Source of the DNA: Plantago major
Lineage: Eukaryota > Streptophyta > Magnoliopsida > Lamiales > Plantaginaceae
Direction of reading: 5' to 3'
NCBI GenBank assembly: GCA_026545765.1
Contig: CM048839.1
Span: 19,344,566-19,408,565, forward strand
DNA length: 64,000 nt
The notes beneath the pieces are model-generated. The model was not told the DNA's origin, did no database searches, and saw nothing but the letters and a program-made list of their open reading frames with translations. A program made the translations under genes and the position numbers. This document shows positions 23,999-38,900 of the stretch, piece by piece (position 1 is the first letter of the stretch; the number at the start of each line of letters is the position of its first letter).

Positions 23999-26900
23999 TC
24001 ATGTGATAAACATGTTAGCAAGTCGTAGCTGTTTATCAGCAGGCAGATATTCTTTCAACGCCACACAGGTTTCGTGCATCACTTGCAACAAGAAATCTGC
24101 ATCATCTGTTTCAGTTGGGTCAATGGGCTGTGAGCTATGCATATAGTTACCAAGGCCTGTTTGCTTGGCCCAATCATGTAATCGTTCAATCGATTTGCAG
24201 AGACAAGACACTACAGGTTCTGCAACTGTTTTCCAGCCAGTGCCCCCAAGGAGAGAGGAAAGGGTAACAGGCAGATCAGACAACACGCTGCGTTTATCTA
24301 CGACCAAAACAAGCATAAACTTGCAGCAGCTTCCCGATAATAGCCCGAGAAACCGCAAGACCTGGATAGAGAGACCAGAAATTATGACAGAACATGGACA
24401 ATATGTATTTAATGACAAAGCATGAATTACATCTTCTGAAGTTTAAAAAAAAATCAAAAAAATCCCAGAGTCCATCAAAATCAAAATGGAAACAGACTGC
24501 AAGACAGATCACTCTTCAAGTGATACAGAACTTCCTTTTACAAATATTTTGCATTGTCTTTCTGAAAGATGGGAAAAGTTAAAAACAAAATCACTACTGG
24601 TTCATGTATACCATACCACAAAGTTAAACTTTGGGACAGACAATAGAGAAATACACAACTCAGTCGTACGTAACTACGTATGCATAAATTTCAAATGATT
24701 GCGAACACAAAAACAGGACATTTCACAAACTACATAACATGGCTAAAACACGGCAATCACCCAGCACTTTAAAGTTTAGCAAAAAAATCTCATGCATGTT
24801 AGACTTTTAGTGAATATCAAAAGTTTGCCATACCGTAGAGGGATAACGGGTCACACACAGAATTTCAGCAGTGTCAACAAGCCATTGTCTTCTAACACTT
24901 TCATCTGTGTGTTGCAAAGTTACAGTGACCTCTAGCAGGATGTCCCAGATGACTGTAACAATTCAATATGCGTCAATCTGTAAATACGGGTTCAAAAGGT
25001 TGCAATATAATTCAGTATAACGTTTGCAGACTGACCTTCTGGATCAATATCCAACACATAAGCTCTAAGTTTAGTGAGTTCCAACAGTGGCATGGAACCA
25101 GTTCGAACTAGTGCTACTTTAGCTAGCAACTTTTTCTGAACTTCACCTTTTTGATGGTTTACCTCTTTGAAACTCGCATCTGGAATCTGTGGAACAAAGA
25201 AACATACTATACATTAGTTCAAATTATTTGCAAGTGACGTGTAAAGACCATACGCCATATTTCACCTGGGCGTTTGCATAACAGAAGTAATTTTTGTCTT
25301 TCGGTTGGAATGTGTGTGTGTGTGTGTTTGTATAAGCATATAAGTGTGGTAATAATGATAATAGACCTTCAGAAATGTCAACGCTTGCCGCTAGATAGAC
25401 CCATACATAATTGAAATTTTCACACCAAATACTAATATCTCAGGCCTCAGGAACTCACTAAAGTAGTAAAGTTAGGTAAATTAACTGATCTACTCCTGTG
25501 AGTATCAAATTACTAATTTTTATGCATAGCTAAAACACTAATCTTGTTCCAAGGAAACATGAGATATCATATATCATATCATATACATATTTGAAAGACC
25601 GAGAAAAGCGGGAAAAAAAAAAACAATTAGGAACAAATTGTACCAGTAGCAGTTCTGTTACCCAGCTCTTCCTAGCCTTCCCAAGGCACTTAATCGATTC
25701 AGTCCACTCCACACTGACATTCAAGGCATATGATTCTTCAGTAAAACGTAACTCAATACACGGAAGTAATGCAAACAGAACCTCCATGCAATGTTCCAAA
25801 TTGTATAGATAATCTTGTGTCTCAAGAGTAGGGTCGTTCAAACAAATCTGCAGACCCTTCCAGCAACAAACTCGTATTGACATTTTTTGCGCTTTGTTAT
25901 ATTTATCAGAAAATATAACCCAATGTAAGAAGTTCACCACATCATCAAAGAGCTTCATGACTCTAGAGTTGGAGAATATCTTCAAGAGGTCACCTAAATG
26001 CAAGAGTACAGATGATTGCAGATCTGACTCGATTGACTTTAACCTGGCGAAATCCAATAACTCATCAAGGAAGCCAAGAAGTGAATCGGATTGGTTTGCA
26101 TGAGATAGTGAGAACAAGAAACATTCCTCCCTTAAAGTTCTGTTCCGAGTGGCTAACTCATGGGACACCGTGTTGGCAACTTGACCACCATATTTCATGC
26201 ATCTTCGGACAATAGCTCCCCAATCTAATGAAGGCACTCTCGGAGCATGTGACAGGCATCTCAGAGCGAAATTAACCGTTCCTATGTTTATTCTGGTTCC
26301 AAGCTAAATTCAGAACACCAACAAGAATGGAATCAGATATTTTCGATCCAGTAGAAAATTTTAAAAAGATTTGGAATAAATTTTGCCAGATGAAACCAAC
26401 TCTTTGTTTTGCAATGTTATACAACAACATAAAAAAAAATAATAAAAATAAAAAAAGAAGAAGGGTAGAAAACAAATAAACAACCAAAGGAAGAATAAAT
26501 GAAAAGAATGTGAGTTATTAACCAGCAATGCAATTAAAAAAAAATCATAAGATGCTAAAAGACATGGTCCTCAAAGGTTTCAGCCTTTTTTTTAAATTAA
26601 CATTACAGAAAGCTTACCTCAAGAAAATTTATTTGCATTAGCCACATAGAGAGTCTCATCACCAAACTGTCTTCAGGAATTGCCTGGGGTGCCGAATCAA
26701 TGACATCCAAACCATCACGTACAGGAGCAGAACTCTCATCATTCGAGTGCGCCCTAGAGAAGATGAAATGCCTGAGAAAGGAAATGGACCATGCTGCATA
26801 ATGCTGTAACTGGGGATCTTCAGAACTTTGCGCAACAAGAAATATCTCTTGAACTAATGAAGTGGCCTCCGTCTCCAGAAAATGGTTTGAGAGTAGTTGA

Positions 26901-29900
26901 CCCGGAGAAGAAGAATCCTGCCACAAACAATGAGCAGATTCAACAAATCAATTGTATACATTTACTAATAATGAGAAAAGAATTTCAATGATTATATGCG
27001 AAGAGATTATATGCGAAGCTTCTAGGGTTATCCACTCTTAAAACCACGTATAGTTTTCTGAAAAAGTATGATAATCACTCAGCTTCAAGGAGAAGCTATC
27101 AGGTTCCTCTCATTTACATCATATACCACTAATGATACACTTATATTCATATTCACATTATATGCATTATGATTTCTTCATAGCAGATTCAAAAGGTGAA
27201 GGACTATGGATTCAGGGGGGGTGGGGGATAAGGAAAAAGGAATCACATCTGAAATGAGAAGCACAAACACAGAAGAAAGGCAACCTTGTGGTCAGTTGTG
27301 GTGATTTGTAGCAGCGTCCCTGCACCAGATCCCATCACATTTACAATTCCAAGCATTCCTCCTAAATGAACTAATGGAGGATTTGGACCCGAGTAAGCTC
27401 TCCTAAGCAATGACAGAAATCCTTTAACATGCTCAACATCTAAAGATTGCAAACGAGCATCTGAAACAATAGAAAGGATGCTTCCTGCACCTGCACAAGA
27501 TGCCATCAACAAGCTCTGGTCGAAGATGTCAAATTGTTCAAAAGACAATAGCTCAGACATTAGCCCCGTGAGGCCACTAAGAAGATGGTCCAATTCAACA
27601 TCATCAATCAATTCCACCTTCTGGCACAAAGACACGATAGTTGGTAACGCAAGGCATGCCCCGAGAGACGACATTTGCAAGCATGTTTCTCTCAGTCTGG
27701 AATTTGAAAATGAAATATTTACACCAGGAATCCATGACATGATTAATGATTTTAGGTAGAGAACTGCATCATGAGCCCCAGCTCTATACAGTGCGCCAAG
27801 AGAATATCCCAAACCAATGATTGGTCCAGCAATACCCCAAGAATCATCCTCCAGATTATTAGTATTCTCGTCCATAAACTCAACAACCCCAGTTGGCCAG
27901 AAATCATCTGTCCCCAAAGGAAAATACGTCGCTAGCTTCACAAGTATACCAGAAGAAGATCCACCTGAATGATATATCATCTGGACTAAGGACCTTATGA
28001 TCCTTTTCAGTAATTCAGTTTCATGCATCTCATGTTTATCTTTCTCAGAGTCAGTATTGGCTCCGGATTGAGCTCTGGTCAGAATATCTTGGCATGAAAA
28101 CCCCAACCCAATACCACAAGCTCCTTTTACAAGACTGCTCTTGCTGTTAGATGCCACCTGCAAAGGATGGTGTTTCAGGCATAGTACGGCAACCAAATAC
28201 GCCAGAACACTTGGTACAAGTACAAGCCCAATATGTCAAGTAGGACTTTTCAAAACCATATTCGGGACTGCGAATAGGACTCTATTTGCCTAAAGTCTGG
28301 AACTTATAGCACCAAGCTTAGAAGCTTTTGCTCTTTGGAAAAGTAAATATTTGTATGATCCTCTACCTCAATAAGCGCATTTATATTCTCATATTTCTGC
28401 TTGTGATCAGTCATATGAAGGCAACTCGAGATCAATCCAAGAGAAATTGCGGCAGACCACTGGCGATATTCATGCTCATATTGCGATAGCCAATTTAGCA
28501 AGAACCTTGAAGCCATCGCTTTGACTGTATGTGCAGAGGCAGGCAGTACCTACACAAATAAACAGCAAGCAGCAATTTACCTCAAATGTGTTGAAACATG
28601 CATTCTGAGGCAGAGAGCATGAAGTCGACCTCTGTTAACCTTCTCGAGAAGTCAGGGAGTGGCATTTGGTTCCATTGTATCAGTGTATTACTATCAAGAA
28701 GTAACATTAATAAAGTACTCCCTCCTATCTTTTATATGTGAAGTTTTAGGTGTTTTCGCACATATCAAGGAGAAATTTATTTTTCCCAAGAAATTCCCCT
28801 AACCATTAACTATTGATTCTCGGGTAATAATAAACACTTGAATGGAAAAAATGACAAAGTGAAGGGTAGAATTGGAAAGGTAAAGCTAAAAACAACCAAT
28901 ACCAACATACAATTTTCTAAAACTGAATTTATAAATGCTAGGGGGGAGTACAGTATTTCACAGTCTTACACTTGGGATGAAAATATATAGAGATGTGTAA
29001 ATCATCCTTTATAATATTTTCCATCTCTCTCAATGGAACACTTAGGGGCTGTTTGGACTTTGGACAGCGTTCTATTTGGTTTATGATTGAAAATATAAAA
29101 CTTGAGAAAAGGAGTTTAGATGTTGGAGGAGGAAAACATACAGATCTATAGGTTTGATCATGCTTTACTTGCGTATGTGAATCAAAACTAATAGGAAGAA
29201 AAAGTAGACAACACGTGTCAAATCATGTCTATTCGAGTCATACCAAAAATTGAATCAAACGAAGAGCAAACGGCTCCGTAAAGACAATCAGACTTCAGCT
29301 TGTTGTTCAGAATAACTTTTTCCTATGATAAAAAAGTATATTGCTAAAAGTCCACAAGGTCCCATTATTTACTATGACACTGACTCTGTACGAGTTAATT
29401 GGTACGAAAACATTGCCTAATCCCAAAAAAAAAGTCACAATATCCAAATTGTGTACAATTACCAGACAATAGGCTCCAAGTGAGAGTGCAATATTCTCAG
29501 CAGAATGAGGAATAGCTGCTTCTGCTGACCTTGTAATAACCTGCTTTGTGACACAGAAATCCACGAGTTCCAACATTAATCGTTCAGCTAATACGGTGTC
29601 ACTACTTTCCAGAATATTGACTTGAATAGAAATGATAAAAGGTAAAGTATTGAATAGATTGAACCTTCAGAATTTCATTAGCAGCTTTGGAAGTTTTGTC
29701 GAGCATGGTGGGATGTGTCTTTGCATCAAGTACCATGATGCAAGACCTCATCCATCTGTGCATGAAAGGCTTCCATGATTGCACAGAAAAAAGGGCAAGC
29801 AAAATGTTTCTGGAGAGTTGAAGAGAGCCAGATATTTCCATAGCAGCATCCTCATACTTCGCGAGCACATCCTGTCATCTCAGTTAGGATAAGTTTAAAA

Positions 29901-32900
29901 TGGACTCTCATGATTTCTATCAACAAAACAGAGATACTTATTGCTCTCACTCTTAATCCCCTTAGGTTCTTCACACTCTTATGAGTCGGAAAGGAGAGTA
30001 GAGCTGCACCAGGTAGTTCCTTAATCCTTTGGTCATGTCCTGCATAGGAGACACGAATAAAAGTAAGGTGATTGATAATGTGTGGAAAGCAACATTTGTC
30101 AAGTACAGTGATCAATGATAAATAGACATACTCAACTTGTCATGTAAAATAATAACATCATCATGATACTACTGAGTCTATCAAAATATTAACTAAAATC
30201 CTTTTGCACCAAGCATAAATAAGAACTTAAATTCTCAAGTTTAATATTATTGTCCTTCAGAATGCACAGAACAGTTAGTATCAGATTGGCCAAAGCTTGT
30301 ACGTTAATTATCAACTGGTGACTGGCAGGCAATTGGAATTTTTTACATGAAAACGATTGTGATGATCAGTGAACTAGGATGAGTTATTAATGTAACTTCT
30401 AGTGCAACAATTAACAACTCATATTAAATGTATAACACACTGGTTTTTGCACCTGAACTAAAGATAACATCTGGAACAACGTCTAACAACTTAACAATCT
30501 TGCTTCTGGGGACCCTCCGGTGCTTAACAAATCTTCGTCTTGAACTGCATAAATAACCAATGATTATTGAAGAAGAATTTCTCGTGAAGAGACATGTAGG
30601 CAGTAAAACAAACACTAACATGTGCTCAAAATTTATAACTTTGACTTCAAATTCTTCCAATGATGGCAGGGCTTCAAGGTCAGACAGAGAAATGAGCAAT
30701 TCCAAGTTCCTCGAGCTAAATTCTGGTATGATATTCTGAAGAAGTACCACCTAATAAATATTTACCATTTGGGAGTGAGATAGCATAAAAAATAGCCAGC
30801 ATGATACAAAGTAACAGAATCCTAATAATGTTATTTTATGCATACCAAGTTACCAACCTCATATTGCAGTAAAGCTGAAAACGCAGCATCTCGCGCTCTA
30901 GTCCACGAGAGACCCTGACTAATATCTTTATAGTTTCCAATATCCCATAATATATTCAATATATTTTTAGCAGCTTCTGGATATGCTTGGGCATCCATCG
31001 CTCCCCATCTCAGGAGACAAGACAGCCTGGTGAGGCAAACAAGTCAAAAACACTACGCATTCTTCTGGGACCAGGCAAGAGAAAATTCATAAGGAAGTCC
31101 ATAACCATCAAACTACAGAAAACTTGAGGATTTTATTCAGACATTCAGAATATCCTCACAAAAAGTATCCAATAAGAACTAGGTACTCTAGGAAAAGATT
31201 CAGACTATTGTTTTCGGATATGGAAGTATTACAGAATTAATATGGACCTCCTTTGATCTATGATCAAAGCAGAGAGTTCGGTAACTGATGTGCAATTCTC
31301 TTTCTTTGTCGAAATAGCTTCTTTTGCTGTTGTTGATGGTGGAATTTTTCCTTTCTTAAATAGATAACTACCTCTTGCCCTGTCCCTGGCACTTTTTCCA
31401 CAATTAAATCTGGTGAAACACATTATTTACACTCTTTCCATGGTATACAATCCAAATTTCCCAAGCAATCCATAGAATGCATAACTAAGATGCTTAACTC
31501 GTGACGCCAGATCATAATCCATCAACTAGCAAGGAAACCAGACTTGCAAAGCTAAGAGGATTTTGGTCATGTATGAACTATGAACACCGAAAAAAGCAAT
31601 AATCAACACATAAGAAATTGCATAGAAGTCATATGCATCCAAAGATAATTTTGCATGCATACTTTTTTGGTTGTCGTGGTAGAAAATATGTAGTGAGGAG
31701 AAAATTTACCCATGAGCAACGGAGGCATTTCCTAAGTAGTTCTTCACATGCTTTGAGATCACATCCCATGCAGTATAAAAATCTGGAGAGACGATTATGA
31801 TAAATGATCAAAATCAATCACGGTAAAGAAAAATGATGTGGATATGTTAAAACAGCTTTTTTTATGTATTACATGAGCAAATTGGCAGCAATAAATAAGC
31901 AGCCAAAAACAGCTTTTTTAATGTATTACGCTGAAAGAAACCAGATCTGTGTTTTCAGACTAGCTTTTCAAATTGCACGAAGGGACTGAACAGCATCGAT
32001 AGCTAATTCTAGTTAATATCTTGTTTGCTTAGTACTTAAAGTTTAAAGCAGCATAACATTCAAACTCATACCAATTACATCAGCTTCACAAAGATGGGCA
32101 AGGCTTTGGAATCCAATAGACTGAACTGAAGGATCATTGTTTTCTATGCAAGCCTGTTACATAAATAGAGTCAGTGGACGGATTCAGGAAACAAGTAGAT
32201 GAAATTTTGTGCAAAATAATGAGCATACCGCGACAGACAATATCAAATCCACCCCCCTATCAGGGTTTCTTTTGCAAACATCTCGAACAGAAACAGCAAT
32301 GCTGATACAGACAGCTCTTTCAGATGCCAACTGTACTGCTAATCCAGATGGATGCAACGCCGGCTAAATTCCACAAGAAAAGGATCAACCATCAGAGATT
32401 CATATATCACTAAACTCAATCCTTGGCATGGGAGGACCCTTTTCCTGATAATAGCATGAGCAGCACGACGATCCCCCAGAGTGCGTTAAAAAAGATATAG
32501 TGTACTATAATGTGTTAACGACATTATAGTACAACAGAAACAAAGCAACAACAAATTCACAAAATAGTTGAGCCCCTGATCCTTCAGCACAACAGGAGAA
32601 GATCTACTGAAGGATTTTTCCCATTTTCTGCCCTCTGACACCTCTCCTTTCAGAGATTTGGAGGAAGGAGATTTATCTCAACAGCAAAACATGAGGAAGG
32701 TTTACAAGAGACGGTCTGATCTTAATGTAAACTCTCTAGTGGAGAGATTTAATGAAACTACAAGGATGGAAACCATTGTATCGTCTCCAGATAAAGTTTG
32801 GAGTGTTGGCACATGATTTAACCGAGTCTCCAATCCCACCTCCACACCCTCCTGGAAAAACAGTTGGAAGAACTAAGAATTCACGTAAAACTCCTTACTC

Positions 32901-35900
32901 TTCGTCTCTCCCTGTCCTCGAATGTATTAAGAGGAAATCTGGCTCAGGCTCTGGGCGGAAGTAATCATCAGTTTGTGAAGAAAAAGAAGTATAAAGGTAG
33001 TTTTTGTGGTCTGCGATTTCAAGTTTGGGTTGAAGATGAATGGCATATGGACAGAAAAGACAAACTTACTGGTAGTTTGGTTTGGGAACAATAAGACAAT
33101 GAAGAGCAATCAAGTGATTTACCCAAGTGAAGATCAAGATAATTTTTGGTGGCATAATGAGAAAGTTAGAAATCTTGATTATGTCTTTTTCTATTAATCT
33201 TCTGGACTTTAGTAATCTATGTAATATCTGTAGTGAACTTTGGATCTTTGAACTTCTTTGAGTTGTACACGGGTTCTTACCTATGTTACCTGGACTCGGG
33301 TGCGGGTATCGTATCTAAGTGTCAGGCTTATGTTTCTAAAAGTTAGGTACGTCGGTACGGATGTCAATTTATTAAATATAAATTATATGAATAATCTTAT
33401 CACTGATTAAGAAAAATAGTAGTGATAATTTCCTAGAGTCACTGTCATTTTCAAGATATCTGTAATTATAACATGGGGATCTAAAATGTAATAAGTCACA
33501 TTGAATTCCCCTCTTTGTTAGTTTGACCGAATCCCAGCCGGATTTCATACCGGTACCGGTGTCGTACCGGTGTCGTACCATGTCGACACCAGTCCGGCAG
33601 CCAATCCGGCGAGTCCAGGTAACATAGGTTCTTACAAACCCCCGTGAATTTTCATTCTGTTATTAATAAATGCTAGAAAATTGCTCCAAAAAAAAAAAAA
33701 ACAAATTCAAAAATAAATAAACATAAGCACATCAAAACACTGTTTCCCCGAATCTTTGGCAGCAAGAAAGCTCTACAATTGTATGTTAGCACCAGCATCT
33801 AAGACATACAGTTGAGTCAACAAGCAATATGTGGAACAAGGACTGCACAAGCACAGGATGACTAACAAATATTACCTGCAAACTCCCAAAGATACGGTCA
33901 TTAATCTCCCAAGTCTTGCAAATCAGACGAATGGCAGTAGCTTTTATAACACTGAATATTATAAACAGAGTCATTGCAAGAGAATTATCAAAGGAACTGA
34001 TTAAAAGATAGTAATGCACTTGATTTTTCTTGCTTTAAACAAAAAAATGATATATATTCAGTACAGAGACTTGAAAGAAATTGCAAGAGAATTTTCAAAA
34101 GAACTGATTATAAGATGCTAATGCACTTGATCATTCCTGCTTTAAACAAGAATGATATGTGAATCGGGTACAGAGACAGCATCAGAGAAATCTAGCTCAT
34201 AATCTAAAATAATCCAGGAGAACTATTCACAGCTTAGGATACATCCAGGGTTTTCGTACTCCTGGTTTATGAGTCCTAAAGGGACAAACACCACTTGGTA
34301 AACAAGATTAAATTGCATCCCTCTTGATCTTAGATCACCATTTTTAACTGTCCGAGCAACAGCCTACAGCACTTAATAGTACCTCAACATTCAGTTAACC
34401 AAGCCCGCCCTGCTGTGCATGGGATCGTAGATTAAACAACAACAAAAACACAACAACGCCACCAAAAACAACACCACCAACAACCAAAGAGAATTGGCCA
34501 AAACCAAGGGCAAATTTCCTTCCAGATTTACCTTGAGGATCTCAGGCGAAAATTTGAATTTTATTTACTCCTAAAATACACAGTAGTGTAAATGTGGAAT
34601 ACAAAACTCGCAAAATATGCCGGGTGCAATATATCAAATATGCATGCTGAAAAGCTAACAAGTTAATTTTTTTTTAAAAAGGTAGTAGAAGAGGTCAATG
34701 ACTCAATATAGATAACACATATATACTGGCACCATATATCATTGCTAAAACTGAAGAGTAAGCCCCAAAGAAACGACTTTAAGGGTACAAATGTACAGGA
34801 AAGTATGCATGTGGCTTACTGATTAGCATCCTTGTGAAGCATAGGCAGAAGAACCTGAAGTACAAGCGGTATCATAGCTGGTTGTGAAGCAAGTGATGGT
34901 AGCAAACTTAATAATTTAAGCTGCAATAGGAATTAAGATCAACTTCAATAGAAATTCATGCACATGCACGAAGTGATCTTAGTGGTGAAGGATCCAGGAA
35001 GTTAGGACTAGGGTTTTACCAAACACTCACCAGCATCTCATGACAATCTTTATCTTTTTTTGCACTTGAAAATATGTGACTGTAGAAAAGAACGACTAGC
35101 AGTAACGGAACACCAAGTTTCGCATCAACATTACTTCCAATTGCCAGCAGATCAACAGCAGAATTTCCCATTTGATGCAACAGGGAGACACAAGACATTG
35201 CACAAACTATCTGTGGCATCTCTGCAAGGACAAAAATACAACTCATAAGGCATAAGTAATTACACTAGATTGTCTTTTAATTGTCCAAATGAAGATTGCA
35301 TGTAGGGCTATACTAAAATGTCATAATATCCACACACCTGATGGAAAAAGTTCAGCTGAGTGGACGATGCTTGAAGCAGATTTATGCATTTCAACAGTTT
35401 TGAGATAATGCTCCCGTACTGAGGATGTCCAGGATCTCAGTTTACCCTGTTCTTCCTTAACATAGACATCACTGTCAAGAAACGCTTTGACATATAGTGA
35501 ACCATGCAATGTCATCTGATCCTGCAAGAGACAAAGTTGTTGGGTACAAGTCAGCATCATCATAAAGCCTGGGCCGGTCAAAGGATTATTCAAGTAATTA
35601 AGCTAATAGTTTGAGGATTATATACTACATATGCAACATGGTGTTATTGCAAACTAGGTACAGGAAGGGAAGAAACCGTATTTTACTATATGTGCCTTTT
35701 CTTTGTAGGGAACAGCAAAAATTATATAGAATACACAGGGTGTTCAGAGTGGGTTCCCCTGAATCCGAGGGGTCTGTAGCAAAACTCTAGCATCGATACC
35801 TTCAGTACATCAGCATGCGTAAGTGTTCATGTTAACGTGACATACCCAGTGTTCATCTGTTCACATTTTTTTTTCTTGGGTTTTACCCCCAAAAGGGAGC

Positions 35901-38900
35901 CCTTCCAAGAATACTTGAGGACCTAAGAATAACCCAGGCTCAAGAGGGGGTTTGGAAATAGTTTTCAACCAATAATACGCATGCGTTGGTTAGAACCTCA
36001 CTAGTTGAGTCATTGTCCCAAGAGCAAAGATGTCTATGTTCACATATGAAGTCCATCTGTCTTAAGATATATTTCTAAACGGGTCACGCTCCGCATTCAC
36101 ATAGAGTGATACTCACTTATATCAGCTTGAGAAATAGGATCTTGCACATGTACACATTTTGTAAGTGGGGGTTTTAAGATTTCTTTTTTTTTTTTCCTTT
36201 CTAAAGTAATAACAGTTGACAGACAGATGGGTGAAAAAGGTACAGTGAAGCAGTGTTCATACAGGACAATATAGGTATACCTCAAACCAGATATTCCTTA
36301 AACACTTATAAACAATGTGCCCTGGGGTGCTAATTGACAAGTTCATTCCGTCTCCCACTTGCTTTTTCATAGGAGCAATCAGTAAATTAGTTGCTTTCTT
36401 GCCCAAAATCGTAAGTACACCAGTGGCTATTTGTTTAATGGATCTGGATGGGGAGGAGACAAGCGCAAGTACAGGAAAAATGAATAAAAGCTCTTCCCTC
36501 AGCTCACTTGTGGTAGCATTGTGGTCTTCTGAAAAACAGTCCAAATGTTAGCTGTAGTTATGAGAATTTTTATTCGAGTATGAATGTGGAAATGCGAAGC
36601 TCACTAGAACAGGAAAGCTTAACATTATGAGTGATCTTATGATATACTGAATGGCCAGCTCTGGTGAAGGATTAGACAATCCGACCTCTGCTGCATTCGT
36701 TCACGGCTATTAACTGGTAATAATTTGCGAGCCTACATGCATCATCACTATTACGATGAACGGAAATGCGATATAAAGCCTGACTTACCACTTTCACTTT
36801 TCCATCTCAAGAGAAAGAGAACAAAGTTCAGTATAGTATATTGTTCGTGTTCAAGCTCTGACTGAACGAGAGTTGTGAACAGCAACAACATCAATGATGA
36901 AAGCTCCGTTATGTAAGGAAGACCAAGCTCTTTCTGAACAGCTAATAAGTGCCTCGAAACATCCAGGAATTTCTCAAGCTCACCCGCACTCTTACATAAA
37001 TCCGGATGTTTTGATAAAATTGCATCCAAAAGAGCCAAACCACATAATTGGGCTTCATGAACAAGCTGTAAATTGAAAATCCATAGAAATGTTTCAATAT
37101 CCTACACCAGAACTGAAAGAATAATAGCAAAGCATAATTAGTCTAAAGGAAACTGCTCAGAAGTAATAAGAACGTCTCAAGGAACCATAATATGGATTAT
37201 TACTGGCATACCAATCCCATTCCAACCAACTGCCTCAGGACCACTATATATGCATTCAGTACACACTCCATCACATAAGAAGCATTTGCGACCTCCTGCC
37301 AACAAGTAAAGAGAATGAATATGAACTCATACACTTGATAAAATTTGTCTCGCATTAGTTTTGAATAGTTTATTCCTCTGAATAATTCATGTCATCATCA
37401 TATCTCTGTATCCAACTTACTTCAGCATTCTTACATGGGAGATATTTGAGACGTCCTGTGAAAAGTTGAATAATGGGAAGTGCCTCCCCAGGAAATGAGC
37501 AGCAGAAAGTTGCCATTGTGGACACCATGTTTCTCATAAATACAGATGAGGCACTCGAAGCAGGAAGTTTTATAATTGAATGATTTACAAAGGAGGCCAA
37601 AAATTCAGAAACAGCGTCCATTCCCAGATGTTTGCACTTCACAATAAATAGCACTACTTGTCTCAAAAGCTCGCTTTGAATCTCAGCACCACAACATAGT
37701 ATCTGCACGACAAAAGTACAATGCATTACAAGTATCAGTACTTTAATCTATAATCGAAATAGTCCATATGTGACCTCATTATTTGTTGGGTTTTCTTGAT
37801 CACTTTTTTCTTTTTTTTTTCTTTTTTGGCTTAGTCCTTATCGTCCAAAAAGGAAGTCCATGACCTTTATGCAATAAACTAAAGGAAGGACAGAGCATTG
37901 GAGTGATTTTCTAATTTCACGAATTAATAGAGATATTATACTAGTATAAACGAAAGATCCAACCAACAAAATAACTTTATATTAGACAAGTAAAAACTCA
38001 ATACTTCTCAGTTTCAAGAGATTACACACTTCATAGAGCTTTGTCCTTATCTTCCAGAGAGGAAGTCCATAGCCTTTATGCAATAAACTAGAGGAAGAAC
38101 AGAGTGTAAGAGTGATTTTCTAATTTCATGAATTAATAGAACAATTATACTAGTATAAACGAATAATCCAATCTTTATATTAGGCGAGTAACAAGTAACA
38201 ACTCAATACTTCTCAGTTTAAGAAATGACACAACTTCATGGAGGTAGTTCCAGATCGGTGTAAAATTGCATTTCTATCATTTCCTTGCTTGTCAAAATCA
38301 ACTTCTGTTTTAAAATATAATATACATGGCATGTTTCGCTTATTATGTTCGGCTCAAAACCACAATCACATGACAACATCACGTGCTTACTGACATGCAT
38401 TGCATGGGACAGGACTACTCTCCCTTGGTTCTTCCTGACAACTTGAACGTTGCATGACTTTGTGATACTGAGTAAGAAATTAGAACATTCAGATTTTCAC
38501 ACTCTGAGCACAGAAAACTACAAAATGTCTTTTAAATAAATACTCTTCATCTCAAGTTTGCCATTACCTAGAGGCTAGGCTAGATTTTCTCACTGGCATT
38601 GAACTTCATAAATTGCAGAAACTTACGGGAAGAGAGGAGTAACACTTCATATACTTCACTACACTCATTACAGTTTCTCTCCTGCTTGCAGATAAAATCA
38701 TATGAATCATCCGTAATAGCTTTCACAATTCACAGCAACAAACTAGTTGAAGGATACTCCATGAGAAGATAAAATATCGCTTGATTTACTTCACTACAGT
38801 AATTTCTAATCTCTCTCCAGCTTATAAGACAGACAACATCACATAAACAATTTGTGATAGCTTTCACGTTTCACAGCAACAAAATACTCATAGGATACTG

